A stretch of 64,000 bases of DNA from Myxococcota bacterium (GTDB taxonomy: Bacteria > Myxococcota_A > UBA9160 > SMWR01): assembly GCA_039030075.1 (NCBI GenBank), contig JBCCEW010000012.1, positions 62,001-126,000 on the forward strand, read 5' to 3'. Shown here piece after piece: positions 49,408 to 57,708 of the stretch. The position numbers and the translations under genes were made by a program. Numbering within the stretch: position 1 is the stretch's first letter; each line of letters starts with the position of its first letter. The notes beneath the pieces are model-generated. The model did no database searches and was not told the origin of the DNA. It saw only the letters and a program-made list of their open reading frames with translations.

Positions 49408-50631
49408 TCAGCCGTTGCGGCGACGCTGACTCGCCTGGCGCTCGAGCTGGAACGACTTCCAGAAGAAGCGGGGGAGCCCCGCCGGGTTCTCCTTGAACTT
49501 CCGCCAGATCAAGCGCAGCAGGTGCTTCTCCATCCGCGTCGCGCTCTCGCGCTGCCCGTGCCCGCGGTGCATGCCGAGCGACGGCACGTCGATCACGTCG
49601 AGGGGCACGGTCAACGCCATCTTCTCGCTCTTCGGCGGGAAGCACATCTGGTCGTCGCAGGCCTGGTAACGGATGCCCACCTCGATCGTGACGTCGTCTT
49701 GATCGAGCGGGCGCGTCTCGCTGGCGAGCTCACCGACTGCGTAGAAGGGCACGACGAAGTCGACCTGCCCGCTCCAGACCGGGAGCTCGACGTCGATGCT
49801 CTCCATCCGCAGCGTCTCGGTCGGCGGCGCTTGCAGTTCTTCGAACACCAGGCCGGGCGGGCCCGAAACCTCGAGTGCGGTCGCCACCATGCCCTCGGGC
49901 ACCCCGTCCCCATAGATGTGGAGCCCCTCGCCGAGGTCGCAGCGCACCACCAGTTCGCGTCGGATGCCCTGGCGGATCGTGCCGCCGCCGCCGTGCACCT
50001 GCGCCGTGAAGCGGACATCGGCGTCGCCGCCGCTCGCGGCCGGTGCTTCGTCGGACAGGACGCGGCGGCCCAGCGCGGCGTCGAGGTAGAGCTCGGGGCT
50101 GTCGCGCTTCTTGTAGGTGTCGTGGAAGAACTTTGCGACGACGACGCCGTCCTCGTCGGTGACGTACACGCCGGGGTAGGGGATCCCGTGGAGGAAGGCG
50201 TCCTCGACTCCGATCTGGTCGTTCAAGATGCCGTAGCGACGGATGACGGCAGAGTCGACGTCGGAGAGCAGCCGAAAGGGAATCCGCTGCTTCTCCTGGA
50301 AATCGGAGAGGACCCCGGTGTCGTCGTAGGAGATCGCGTAGACCTCGATCCCTTCCGCTTCGAACTTCCCGAAGGCGTCTCGCAGCTCACCGAGCTGCGT
50401 CCAGCACGGAGGTCACCAGACGGCGGAGCGATAGAAGACGACGATCGACTTCTTGTTGCCGCGGCTCGCGTGGTAGTCGACGGACGTTCCGCTCGCATCG
50501 GGCAGCGTGAAGTCGGGAAGACGCTCCCCCACTTCGGGGCCCGTCGGGTGCCCGTCGGGCAAGCCCAGGCGCCCCGGGTGGCCCAAGGGTGCCGGAGCGT
50601 CGAAGCCGTGGTGATCGCGTTCGATCGTCAT
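49408..50631 (-). CDS. probable selenoprotein: UxxC peroxiredoxin-like domain fused to DsbD-alpha-like domain
   Basis: Read through an in-frame TGA (50415-50413) as selenocysteine, the protein is 407 aa. N-terminal residues 35-72 match AhpC/TSA-type redoxins (GERLPDFTLPDASGTSVDYHASRGNKKSIVVFYRSAVW), and the TGA is residue 73 in W-U-P-P-C-W, exactly where CxxC/WCPxC occurs in relatives. The frame is open on both sides, and the later residues fit (LRDAFGKFEAEGIEVYAISYDD...IPFRLLSDVDSAVIRRYG). From about 190 the protein resembles the DsbD N-terminal alpha domain (IRYQACDDQMCFPPKS). An 8-bp stem with GGU loop starts 14 nt after TGA (SECIS-like). ATG 50631 has GGAGGAG upstream. TGA also serves as final stop. 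Confidence 0.75.
50381..50399 (-). ncRNA. SECIS-like hairpin downstream of the in-frame TGA
   Basis: On the minus strand, CGCAGCTC-GGT-GAGCTGCG forms a perfect 8-bp stem with a three-base GGU loop. The loop starts 22 nt after the TGA, within the spacing expected for bacterial SECIS elements, which need a short upper stem and a loop G/U near the apex for SelB. It lies inside the coding sequence, as bacterial SECIS elements do. Confidence 0.65.
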
Positions 50632-51800
50632 CGAGAGTCTCCTCCGGGCGCGACCCGGGTCGCGAGCTTCGCAAAACGAGCGAACGGATGCCGGGGTTGG
50701 GATTCGGGCGACGTAATCACTTCGAGGCCCCCACCAAAGGGAGCGCGACGCTCCGTGTCGACCTCGGAGGGCCGCGGCGGCGGCGCGAACACGAGCTCCG
50801 AGAGCTCGTGCTTCGGGAGATGTTCGCGGACCCGCTCGCGCTCGTCGGGAGTCAGCGCGGCGGCGTGCCGGTGGAGCTCCTCCCAGCACCAGACCCGGTA
50901 GCGCGAGGTCGGCAGGTCGCGGTAGCGAACGCCCTGGACGAGCACGTCGTGTCGCCAGGCGTCCCGGGCGAACGCGGCCGCGTTCTCTCGCAACGTCGCG
51001 AAGTGGGTTTCCACGATCTCTTGCAGCAGGGGTTGCATCGCGCTGGGAATTTCGGCGTCGAGCGGCGCTTCGCCCAGTTCGCTGCCGCGCGCGTTCCAGA
51101 GGCGCGCGAGCCATTCCCAGACGGCCGGTGCGCGATTCTGCATGATCACGGCGGGCGTCGGGTCGTGGGAGAAGTGGCGCAGCATCGGACCGACCAATCC
51201 GATGTCGGCGAGGGTGGGGCGGGATCCGAAACAGTAGGGCCGGTCGGCGAAGAGGGCCGACAGGAGGTCGAGGCTGCGCAGGTAGCTGCCCTCGACGTGG
51301 GCACGGTTCTCGTCCGACACGCCGTCTCCGGTCACGAAGATGGACTTCTGACGGCTCCGTACCATGAAGCGTTTGAGTGCACCGGGGAGCGGGAAGCCGG
51401 GCATCAGTTCGTGCGCGAGCTTTCGCGACAAGAGCTCGCGGTCCGGGTCGTAGCTCCAGCGGTAGTGCATCGCGGGGCGCCACAGCCACTCGTCGGCCCA
51501 GTCCTCGATGAGTCGGGCCAGGAAGGCGTGGGCCGGGTCCTCGGGCAGGATCGGGGGCGCCGGCTGTTGGGTCTCGTACCAATCGATGATCGGCGTCGAG
51601 TCGGTCATCCACCGCCCATCGGGCAGGTGCACTGCCGGCACCTGCGACGCGCCGGCGAGCGCGCCGAGCTGGTCCGGTGCGATGGCTACGAACTCGTAGG
51701 GAATCTCCTTGTAGCGAAGATACGCCTCGAGCTTTCCCGTGTAGTACGAGACCGATGCGCCGTAGACCCGGGGCGCTTCGCCGGTGGTCGTGTCTGTCAC
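50628..51800 (-). CDS. long GST-like (metaxin/GST N- and C-domain) protein
   Basis: 390 aa from GTG 51800. N-terminal thioredoxin-like region YGASVSYYTGKLEAYLRYKEIPYEFVAI...QVPAVHLPDGRWMTDSTPIIDWYE (with the VPAV cis-Pro and DSTPI loop) and a GST C-terminal helical part (YCFGSRPTLADIGLVGPMLRHF). It is about 140 residues longer than ordinary GSTs, with a helical tail (DLPTSRYRVWCWEELHRHAAALTPDERERV). Its stop overlaps the selenoprotein ATG (ATGA), so it is translationally coupled upstream of it. Likely glutathione-dependent; exact reaction unknown. Confidence 0.8.
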   Translation of the reverse strand: MTDTTTGEAPRVYGASVSYYTGKLEAYLRYKEIPYEFVAIAPDQLGALAGASQVPAVHLPDGRWMTDSTPIIDWYETQQPAPPILPEDPAHAFLARLIEDWADEWLWRPAMHYRWSYDPDRELLSRKLAHELMPGFPLPGALKRFMVRSRQKSIFVTGDGVSDENRAHVEGSYLRSLDLLSALFADRPYCFGSRPTLADIGLVGPMLRHFSHDPTPAVIMQNRAPAVWEWLARLWNARGSELGEAPLDAEIPSAMQPLLQEIVETHFATLRENAAAFARDAWRHDVLVQGVRYRDLPTSRYRVWCWEELHRHAAALTPDERERVREHLPKHELSELVFAPPPRPSEVDTERRAPFGGGLEVITSPESQPRHPFARFAKLATRVAPGGDSR

Positions 51801-51865
51801 CGTCCAGGGACCTCGTCCCCAGCATCGCACAAAGCCGAGAGGGTCAGTAGCGACGGAGCCCGGCG

Positions 51866-52846
51866 TCAGGGGACGGCGCGACTCGCTTCCAGGGGGACCG
51901 GTTGCTCCTGGCGGCGGGGGCCGCCGAGTCGCGCGACCAGCGCGTCCCAGGGGAGGAAGGGCAGGTAGTTCACGAAGTAGGTGAGATGGACGCCCATCAG
52001 CAGGGCGATCCCGGTCTGCATCGCGAAGAGCCCGGGGACCACCAGCCGCCGGGCCCAGCGGGAGAACGGGACCGTGATGGCGAGCAGCTCGGCCAGCAGG
52101 GCCCCGGCCGCGAACAGAGGAAGCAGGGGGGAGAGCGTTTTCAGCCAGGCACCGGCTGGGAAGAGCGGATCGTGGTTGGTGTAGCCGCTGTTCCGGATCA
52201 TCCAGAGCTCGAGGGATCCCGAGCTGGCCCAGCCCGGTCCGGTGACCAGCAGCTTGCTCACGCCGCCCGCGAAGAACACGAGGCCGAAGAGGACCGCGAC
52301 GGCCTGGACCGGCCAGCGGTACTCCCCACTGGGCGGCACGACTTCGCCCGAGCGCCAGGCGTCGATCGAAAGCGCGTCGCCGCACCGCGAGAAGGGCAAC
52401 ACCATCACCACCCAGAAGAACAGGAACAGGGTGTTGTGCCCGGTGCGTCCACTGAAGTCGAAGACCACCAACGAGAAGAAGAGGGTGCCGATCGCTGCGA
52501 CCACGGAGCTCGCACGGGTATGCCAACCTGCCGCGGTGGTCAGTAGGGAGGCCCACCAGATCCAGAAGCAGACGCGGGTGGCCTCCGGCGAGAGCGGGTA
52601 TTGCTCGAACCACGCGTGGTAGCTCTGGGGGTGCCAGGCCCAGTCGGGGAGCGCCGCGAACGCGACGAAGTCCTCGCCCACCCGCGCCGCGGGCCACAGC
52701 AGGAACCCAGCGTACGCAAGGCAAACCGCGATGCGGCAGCACGCCAACGCGATGGGGCTCGCGGGGGCGAAGAAGAGGCGTTCCCAGAGCTCAGTAAGCG
52801 TGGCGCGCAAGCGTCTGTTTCTCTTGCCACGGGTCGTGGCGGTCAC
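51866..52846 (-). CDS. HTTM-domain (vitamin K gamma-carboxylase-like) membrane protein
   Basis: 326 aa with several membrane helices and the horizontally transferred transmembrane layout: PIALACCRIAVCLAYAGFLLWP, HAWFEQYPLSPEATRVCFWIWWASLLTTAAGW, TLFFSLVVFDFSGRTGHNTLFLFFWVVMVLPFSRCGDALSID and VAVLFGLVFFAGGVSKLL. Such proteins are related to vitamin K-dependent gamma-carboxylase; in bacteria the role is unknown. It overlaps the preceding gene by 56 bp, and a gap of 65 bp separates it from the GST-like gene. Probably part of the selenoprotein operon. Confidence 0.75.
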   Translation of the reverse strand: MTATTRGKRNRRLRATLTELWERLFFAPASPIALACCRIAVCLAYAGFLLWPAARVGEDFVAFAALPDWAWHPQSYHAWFEQYPLSPEATRVCFWIWWASLLTTAAGWHTRASSVVAAIGTLFFSLVVFDFSGRTGHNTLFLFFWVVMVLPFSRCGDALSIDAWRSGEVVPPSGEYRWPVQAVAVLFGLVFFAGGVSKLLVTGPGWASSGSLELWMIRNSGYTNHDPLFPAGAWLKTLSPLLPLFAAGALLAELLAITVPFSRWARRLVVPGLFAMQTGIALLMGVHLTYFVNYLPFLPWDALVARLGGPRRQEQPVPLEASRAVP

Positions 52847-53225
52847 CGCCGAGCGCGAGCGTCCAGGTCACGCGGGCGAGCTCGAAGGACGCCGGGAGCG
52901 CACGTCCCTCGCGTCGGCGTTGCTCGGCGTAGTGCCCGGCCGCCCAGGCGATCGCTGCGGGCTCTTCCCGGTTTGCGGCCAGGACGCGATACACGAAGAC
53001 GTAGGGGTGCGGACCGATGGCCTGGTCCGGTGCCAACAGCTCGTGGCGGCCGTCGGCTTCCACCGCCAACAAGGCGAGCCCCGAGTAGGTGGGCGTCTGG
53101 CTGCCGCTGTACATGGTGATCGGCGCAAACGGCCACCACTCCCGCCGCGTCCCGATCGACGCGACCTGCAGGCCGACCCAGAGCAGGATCCAGGCCGAGA
53201 TCCAGAGCTTTCGCTGCGAGCTCAC
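52791..53225 (-). CDS. membrane-anchored protein of unknown function
   Basis: 144 aa. N-terminal signal-anchor helix (KLWISAWILLWVGLQVASIG) followed by RREWWPFAPITMYSGSQTPTYSGLALLAVEADGRHELLAPDQA and a helical end. Its shape, position directly before the HTTM gene and a 56-bp overlap suggest that it is the usual small partner of HTTM proteins. No catalytic motif. It is the first recognised gene of the leftward cluster that ends with the GH1 gene. Confidence 0.6.
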   Translation of the reverse strand: MSSQRKLWISAWILLWVGLQVASIGTRREWWPFAPITMYSGSQTPTYSGLALLAVEADGRHELLAPDQAIGPHPYVFVYRVLAANREEPAAIAWAAGHYAEQRRREGRALPASFELARVTWTLALGGDRHDPWQEKQTLARHAY

Positions 53226-53354
53226 CAGCGCCCCCTCGCGTGTCCGCTCCCGGACCGCCGTTTCCCGTTTCGGCCAAACGCCACGCGGACTTGCGGGGCG
53301 AATCGCGCATCGCTGAGGCGCCCCTTGGGCGCCCGGAACGGGTGTACGCGGGCG

Positions 53355-54359
53355 CTAGCGCCGTTTCGCAGCGCGCGTTCGGCGGCGCGCGAGCAGGCCG
53401 ACGACGAGGGCGCCGGACGCGACCGTCGCCCAGCGCACGGGCTCGGGGACCGCGACGGCGGCCCGAATCGCGATCACTTCGTGGGCGACCGTCGTGGGGT
53501 GGATCGCATCGAAGAGGAAGAAGCCGTCCGAGACGGGGCCCTGGGGATCGAGGGAGCAGGGCACGTCGATCAGGCAGGGGATCGCGAAGTCCGTGTCGTC
53601 GCTCGTGGTGTCGATGCCTTCGGGTGCCAGACCGAAGGCGGACGGGTTGGCGAAGATCTCCTCGACGAGCCCCCCGATGTCGAGGGTGTAGAGCGTCGGG
53701 ATCGGTTCGGCCGCGAGCGCGGTTGCGAGGCGCGCGTTGAAGTCGAGGCTCAGCGCGGAGACCGCGTCGCGTTCGGTGGGGGTGAAGACGCTTCCGCTGC
53801 CCGCGGGCAGCTCGAAGTCGCCGTAGGCGCGCCCGATGTCGGGCAGGTTCACGATCAGGAAGTGCTGGGCGCCCATCCCGATCAGGTCCTGGATGCCGTC
53901 GATGATGTTGTCGACTGCGTCCTGGGTCGCCGTCGGCGAGCTGGGGATCCCGAGGATGTCGTTGCCGCCGAGCCAGATCACGTAGAGGGCGTTGGGATCG
54001 GCCTGCCCGAAGAGCTGGGTCAGCGCGAAGGCGAAGATCTGAATCGACAGGTCCTCGGTCTCGTCGCCGCCGAACGCGAAGTTGGTGCCACCCAGGATCG
54101 AGGCCTCGGCATCGTTCCCGATCATCTCGGCGAACTGCTCGGACCAGACGTCGCCGTTCGAGCAGCGCCCGGGGGCATAGCCGGCGATCGCCAACACGGT
54201 GCAACCGTTGCCAGTGTCCGAGAGGCTGTCGCCGAAGACGTAGACGTCGCTGAACTGAGCGTGGGCAGAACTCGCGCCGAGGAGCGAGAGCAGACCCATG
54301 AGACAGGTCGCGACGAAGAGGTGGGGTCGGATCACGCGCGCGATCGAGGTAGGGCCCAT
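53355..54359 (-). CDS. secreted GDSL/SGNH esterase with PEP-CTERM-like end
   Basis: 334 aa. A signal peptide (LFVATCLMGLLSLLGASSAHA) precedes the SGNH fold: block I FGDSLSDTGNG (Ser nucleophile), block II GGTNFAFGGDE, block III LGGNDIL and block V DAIHPT (catalytic Asp-His). The C-terminus VPEPVRWATVASGALVVGLLARRRTRAAKRR contains VPEP, a hydrophobic segment and a basic tail, the exosortase-type anchor. It probably cleaves ester bonds on the cell surface. Divergent and convergent neighbours do not indicate a substrate. Confidence 0.85.
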   Translation of the reverse strand: MGPTSIARVIRPHLFVATCLMGLLSLLGASSAHAQFSDVYVFGDSLSDTGNGCTVLAIAGYAPGRCSNGDVWSEQFAEMIGNDAEASILGGTNFAFGGDETEDLSIQIFAFALTQLFGQADPNALYVIWLGGNDILGIPSSPTATQDAVDNIIDGIQDLIGMGAQHFLIVNLPDIGRAYGDFELPAGSGSVFTPTERDAVSALSLDFNARLATALAAEPIPTLYTLDIGGLVEEIFANPSAFGLAPEGIDTTSDDTDFAIPCLIDVPCSLDPQGPVSDGFFLFDAIHPTTVAHEVIAIRAAVAVPEPVRWATVASGALVVGLLARRRTRAAKRR

Positions 54360-54515
54360 GCAGCGAGTATGACCCAGACCCGGGGGCTGCCACCGGTGAG
54401 CCCGGTCACGCCGCGATCGGTTCGTGCGCCTCGGCGGCGGCGCCTCCGGAGCGTCCTCGCGGCCCAGCGGAGCCCCCTCATTCCTCTTCTCTGGCTGGGA
54501 CTTACGGGTCTGCCG

Positions 54516-55760
54516 CTAGACGGAGCGCAGCGACTCGGAGGGGGAGGTGCGCGCCGCCCGCAGGGCGGGGATGGTCCCGGCGATCACGGCCACCGCGCCC
54601 AGCACCGACAGCCCGACCCCGACGAGCGTCCAATCGACGACCGGACGGACGAGCCCGAACTCTCCGTGGTCGGCGGCGAGTTGGGTGAGTCGCACCAATC
54701 CGATCCCGGTCGCGCCGCCCAATAGCCCGGCCATCAGCGAGATGGCGACGGACTCCGCGAGAAAGAGTGCAAAGATCGCCTTGTCCTTTGCACCCAGGGC
54801 CTTGCGCAACCCGATCTCCTGCACGCGTTCGCCCACGACCACGAGCATGATGTTCATCACGCCCACGGATCCGACCAAGAGCGTGACCACGCTCGCGCTG
54901 ATGAGGAACGCCTTCAGCCCGGTAAAGAGGGCATCGAGGATGTTCCAGACTTCCTTGATGTCGACGAAGTCCAGGGCGATTTCCGAGTCCGGTTGGAATC
55001 CGTGGTGCAGCGCCGTGACGGATCGCATTGCCCGGATGCTCTCGCTCGACTCGTCGCGATGTCGCGGGGTCGCCACGAAGCGCCGAACGGTCGCACCACG
55101 ATCGAGCCAGCGAAAAGCCGCCTGGGTCGGCACGACGACGAGGTTGTCGTCGCGGGGGCCCATGTTGACGAGCTGGTCCCCCTTCCGTCGGGCAACACCG
55201 ATCACGCGAAACGGAACTCCGTTGAGGCGGATCCACGCGCCCACGGGCGGCCTTCGGTCGAAGAGCCGCGCCGCGCTCTCGGCACCCAGCACCGCCACGC
55301 GCGCCCCACTCTCGGCCTCGAGGCGCCGAAACACGCGCCCGTGTTCCATTTCGAAGCGCCGGATCTCCAAGCCGTCCTCGTCCATCCCCATCACCGAGAG
55401 GAGGCGAGAGCCGAACTCGGACCGCACGAGCACGTTGCGGAGCTGGGTTTCGGAGGTGGCCGCTTCGACCAGATCGAGCGCTTCGAGGCGTTCGACGTCC
55501 TCGAGCTCGAGGGTGAGCGGCCGGGCTCCCCGTTCGCCAGCGTGCTCCTTGATCACGGCGCCCGTGAAGCCCCAGACGTTCTTCGGGCCGGTGCGCTCGA
55601 GGCTGTCCGAGAAGTTCGTCTCCATGCCGAGGGCGGCCGCCGACAGATAGACGAGCATCGTGGCACCCCAGAAGATTCCGAGGGTGGTGAGCGCAAACCG
55701 CAGCGCATGCGCACGCATGCTGCTCGCCGTCTGTCGGAGGAGATCGAGGAGTCCGCGCAC
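54516..55760 (-). CDS. MacB-like ABC permease (FtsX-type), second
   Basis: 414 aa from GTG 55760, two bases after the stop of the preceding permease. N-terminal membrane helix (RFALTTLGIFWGATMLVYLSAAALGM), a large periplasmic MacB-PCD-like domain, then three C-terminal helices (AFLISASVVTLLVGSVGVMNIMLVVVGERVQEIGLRKALGAKDKAI..., LLGGATGIGLVRL, VGVGLSVLGAVAVIAG) and the FtsX-type motif GLRKALGAK. Works with the ATPase and the adaptor to export a substrate from the periplasmic side. Pairs with the first permease, a heterodimeric arrangement. Confidence 0.85.
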   Translation of the reverse strand: MRGLLDLLRQTASSMRAHALRFALTTLGIFWGATMLVYLSAAALGMETNFSDSLERTGPKNVWGFTGAVIKEHAGERGARPLTLELEDVERLEALDLVEAATSETQLRNVLVRSEFGSRLLSVMGMDEDGLEIRRFEMEHGRVFRRLEAESGARVAVLGAESAARLFDRRPPVGAWIRLNGVPFRVIGVARRKGDQLVNMGPRDDNLVVVPTQAAFRWLDRGATVRRFVATPRHRDESSESIRAMRSVTALHHGFQPDSEIALDFVDIKEVWNILDALFTGLKAFLISASVVTLLVGSVGVMNIMLVVVGERVQEIGLRKALGAKDKAIFALFLAESVAISLMAGLLGGATGIGLVRLTQLAADHGEFGLVRPVVDWTLVGVGLSVLGAVAVIAGTIPALRAARTSPSESLRSV

Positions 55761-55762
55761 GC

Positions 55763-57004
55763 CTACTCCATCCGAAGCGTCACCGAAGGTGCGACGCCCA
55801 CGGCCCGCCAAGCGGGCAGCAGTGCCGCCGCAAAGCCGGTCGCCGTCATGACGCCGAGCGCGATGGCGATCACGCTGACGGAGAGCTCCGGAACCGGAAC
55901 GACGTCGGGGAGGTCCAGCGCTGCGAGCGCCGCGCAGCTGAGGATCCCCAACGCGACACCGAGGACGCCTCCGATGACGCTCACGACCATGCTCTCGATG
56001 AAGAACTGCACGAGCACGTCACGTCTTCGCGCGCCGACGGCCAGCCGAACGCCGATCTCGGTGCGCCGCTCCTGGACCGAGTCCAGCATCATGGTCAGGA
56101 TGCCGACGCCCCCGATCATCAGCGTGGTCGCCGCGATCACGAACATCAAGCCGCGCATCTGGTCCACCGGAAGCGCGTTCAGTCGCTCCATCGGGCTCCA
56201 GCTGTCGATGGCGCTGTGGTCGGTGCGCGGCACGCCCAAGCGGTCGGCGAGGATCGCGCGAATCTCGTCGCGCGTCGTCTCGTAGAATCGTCGGTCGCGC
56301 GCCTGGTAGAGGATGCGGCCTACGACGGCTTCTTCGGTCCAGGTTCGCGGCCAGTAGCTGTGATAGGTCGCGAGCGGAACCCACGCCTGATCATCGATCA
56401 GCCGGCCGTCTCGGTTCAGCTGCACCCCGACGGGCGCGAGGATCCCCACGACTTCGAAGGGCGTACCGTCGATCCGCACCCAGCTCCCCAGGCCGCCGTG
56501 CGCGCCCAGGAGCTCCCGCCGCAGCTCGGCGCCGAGGACCACGACGCGGCGGTTTCGCCGGAGGTCGGTCCGGGTGATGCCACGTCCCGCTTCGATCGGA
56601 ACGCCTCGGATCTCTATGGTCTCGGGTTCGACGCCCCGGAGGTCCACGGAGAAGGCGGTCTGGCCGAAGCTCGCCATGGCGAAGCGCTTTTCCTCGCCTC
56701 CGACGAGGGCGGGCCACTTCGCCCGCGCTCGTACGGCCTCGAGGTCGTCGACGTCGAACCAGACGTAGCGCCTGTCGGTGATGGGGACGTAGTCGACGCC
56801 GAGAGTCCCCGGGTCGATCACGCCGAGGTTGCGTCCGGTCTTGGCGAATCCGACGTCCAACATGGTCCGGACCCCGTCGCCCCACGCGACGAGGAAGATC
56901 ACCGCGGCGGTTCCCCACACGAACCCGAAGAGCGTGAGCGCAGCGCGGAGCTTCTGCGCCGCGAGTGTTCGGAGGGCCTCACGGATCGCCTCGCGGACGA
57001 TCAA
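55763..57004 (-). CDS. MacB-like ABC permease (FtsX-type), first
   Basis: 413 aa from TTG 57004, overlapping the ATPase stop (TTGA). N-terminal helix KLRAALTLFGFVWGTAAVIFLVAWGDG, a MacB periplasmic domain (VDLRGVEPETIEIRGVPIEAGRGITRTD), and C-terminal helices with MMLDSVQERRTEIGVRLAVGARRRDVLVQFFIESMVVSVIGGVLGVALG. Homologous to the downstream permease but different in detail, suggesting a heterodimer. Exported substrate unknown; a lipid, peptide or polyketide product is possible because of the neighbours. Confidence 0.85.
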   Translation of the reverse strand: MIVREAIREALRTLAAQKLRAALTLFGFVWGTAAVIFLVAWGDGVRTMLDVGFAKTGRNLGVIDPGTLGVDYVPITDRRYVWFDVDDLEAVRARAKWPALVGGEEKRFAMASFGQTAFSVDLRGVEPETIEIRGVPIEAGRGITRTDLRRNRRVVVLGAELRRELLGAHGGLGSWVRIDGTPFEVVGILAPVGVQLNRDGRLIDDQAWVPLATYHSYWPRTWTEEAVVGRILYQARDRRFYETTRDEIRAILADRLGVPRTDHSAIDSWSPMERLNALPVDQMRGLMFVIAATTLMIGGVGILTMMLDSVQERRTEIGVRLAVGARRRDVLVQFFIESMVVSVIGGVLGVALGILSCAALAALDLPDVVPVPELSVSVIAIALGVMTATGFAAALLPAWRAVGVAPSVTLRME

Positions 57005-57708
57005 TGCGACGGATCCCGCAGGTCCGACGCGATCCGGCCGTCGCGAATCGCGACGCAACGCGGCGCCCACTCCGCGATGTGGTTGTCGTGGGTCACCATG
57101 ACGATCGTGTTGCCGGCTTCGTGCAAGGCGGAGAAGATCGCCAGGATCTCCTGCCCCGTCTTCGAGTCGAGGTTCCCGGTCGGTTCGTCCGCGAGCAGGA
57201 GCGATGGCTCGTTGATGAGTGAGCGCGCGATCGCGACCCGTTGACGTTCGCCGCCGGAGAGCTGGGTGGGGCGGTGGTCCGCGCGGTCGGTGAGACCGAC
57301 CCGTGCCAGCGCCTCGAGGGCGCGCTCCCGGCGTTCGCGCACGCGAACACCCCGGTAGACGAGCGGAAGCTCGACGTTCTCGAGCGCCGAAAGGCGCGGC
57401 AACAGGTTGAAGCTCTGGAACACGAAGCCGATCTTGTCCCCGCGCAGATCGGCGAGGCCATCCGAGTCGATCTCTTCGACGGCGCGCCCATCGAGCCGGT
57501 AGTGACCCGAGGAGGGTTTCGCGAGGCAGCCCAGCATCTCGAGCAGCGTCGTCTTGCCCGAACCGGAAGGTCCGATGATCGCCACCAGCTCGCTCTGCTC
57601 GATCGAGAGGTGCACGTCGCGGAGTGCATGAACCGCGTTTCGTCCGGTGTCGTAGGTCTTGCAGATGGCTTCGAGCTCGATGAGCGCCGAGCTAGCCGCC
57701 GGTCTCAC
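57001..57708 (-). CDS. MacB/LolD-type ABC transporter ATPase
   Basis: 235 aa. Walker A GPSGSGKTT, Q-loop FVFQSFNLLPRLSALEN, signature LSGGERQRVAIARSL, Walker B LLLADEPTGNLD, H-loop VTHDNHIAEW, all intact. The LolD/MacB family motif PRLSALENVELPL is present. GTG 57708 overlaps the adaptor stop (GTGA) and its stop overlaps the first permease (TTGA). It energises the MacB-like permease pair. Membrane-associated on the cytoplasmic side. Confidence 0.95.
   Translation of the reverse strand: MRPAASSALIELEAICKTYDTGRNAVHALRDVHLSIEQSELVAIIGPSGSGKTTLLEMLGCLAKPSSGHYRLDGRAVEEIDSDGLADLRGDKIGFVFQSFNLLPRLSALENVELPLVYRGVRVRERRERALEALARVGLTDRADHRPTQLSGGERQRVAIARSLINEPSLLLADEPTGNLDSKTGQEILAIFSALHEAGNTIVMVTHDNHIAEWAPRCVAIRDGRIASDLRDPSH

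Noticed and set aside
50413-50415. Treating TGA as a true stop that splits the redoxin into two genes
   Set aside because: The upstream piece would lack the catalytic half and the downstream piece would start at a TTG without a ribosome site, whereas the joined frame gives a complete family pattern and a SECIS-like stem follows.
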